From Nitrospinota bacterium (GTDB lineage Bacteria > Nitrospinota > Nitrospinia > JACRGO01), in the NCBI GenBank assembly GCA_016212295.1, contig JACRGO010000164.1, positions 1 to 40,545 of the forward strand: a stretch of DNA of 40,545 bases, in the 5' to 3' direction. The notes under the pieces were generated by a model. It had not been told where the DNA came from. It searched no databases and saw nothing but the letters and a program-made list of their open reading frames with translations. Position 1 is the first letter of the stretch; each line of letters opens with the position of its first letter. Positions 40,407-40,545 of this stretch are shown here, in pieces. A program made the translations under genes and the position numbers.

Positions 40407-40545
40407 GATAGTGTCAACAATTTTGTGTAAATTCTCTTTCTTTTAATTGCTTAAAGAAAGGGAGGTTTGCATTCACCTTTCCAACTGGATTTGCTCTCCA
40501 AACCAGTTCCATCTTGAGGGATATAAAGGCCAGGAGTCTGTAACA
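40407..40545. other. Right-edge noncoding sequence
   Basis: Upstream of the Ig-like lipoprotein gene. TTGACA-like GTTGACAC lies only a few bases before its ATG, too near to be its -35. Nothing else can be supported. Confidence 0.3.

Noticed and set aside
1-40545. CRISPR array, tRNA, rRNA or phage genes
   Set aside because: No regularly spaced direct repeats, no cloverleaf with CCA-type ends and no phage structural or integrase genes were seen.

Overview
The window comes from a diderm, motile bacterium. It carries a P-ring/hook-associated flagellar cluster (flgI, flgJ, flgN, flgK, flgL, csrA, fliW), many lipoproteins, a periplasmic c-type cytochrome, the futalosine menaquinone enzyme MqnE and two sigma-54 activators. 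A secreted chlorite-dismutase-family protein and a NifX/HypB-like cofactor operon fit an anaerobic or microaerophilic lineage of the Desulfobacterota/Nitrospirota/Nitrospinota type, but the sequence alone does not fix the phylum. No rRNA, tRNA or CRISPR array was found.

Layout. 0-4.7 kb: a TumE/TumA toxin-antitoxin pair, three lipoproteins, a ~300-bp MITE-like inverted-repeat element, and a gene graveyard with relics of molybdate-binding ModA and of a [NiFe]-hydrogenase small subunit. 4.7-13 kb: signalling genes (a hybrid kinase with two receivers and Hpt, an HD-GYP response regulator, a cNMP-binding protein), a large HPr-kinase/PEPCK-like P-loop protein, and a chlorite dismutase. 13.7-23 kb: a PAS-sigma54 activator, then a stretch of integron gene cassettes (at least three attC sites, all genes on the minus strand, no integrase in view), a Phd/VapC pair, and a seven-gene plus-strand operon that begins at a very good sigma-54 promoter. 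That operon encodes a NifX-like protein, a 32-aa membrane protein, a periplasmic OB-fold-like protein, cytochrome c, a membrane-anchored ABC ATPase, a HypB-like GTPase and a 4Fe-4S protein. I read it as a metallocofactor maturation or insertion system that has not been described. 23-31 kb: RNase D, a PHP-like/SH3b envelope protein with a GT4 glycosyltransferase, queA and mqnE. 31-40.5 kb: an NtrC-type regulator and the minus-strand flagellar genes, with a FliA (sigma-28) promoter in front of flgN and two interleaved perfect or near-perfect inverted repeats between flgJ and that promoter.

Intergenic DNA is unusually rich in recurring palindromic repeat families: CCCCCTTG/AAGGGGG hairpins, AAATTTGxGATTTG low-complexity hairpins, CACAAAGGCAC-type hairpins, and a large CCCTGGGC/CCTGAAAGG element. 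Together with gene relics and cassettes this shows a genome shaped by repeat and mobile-element activity.
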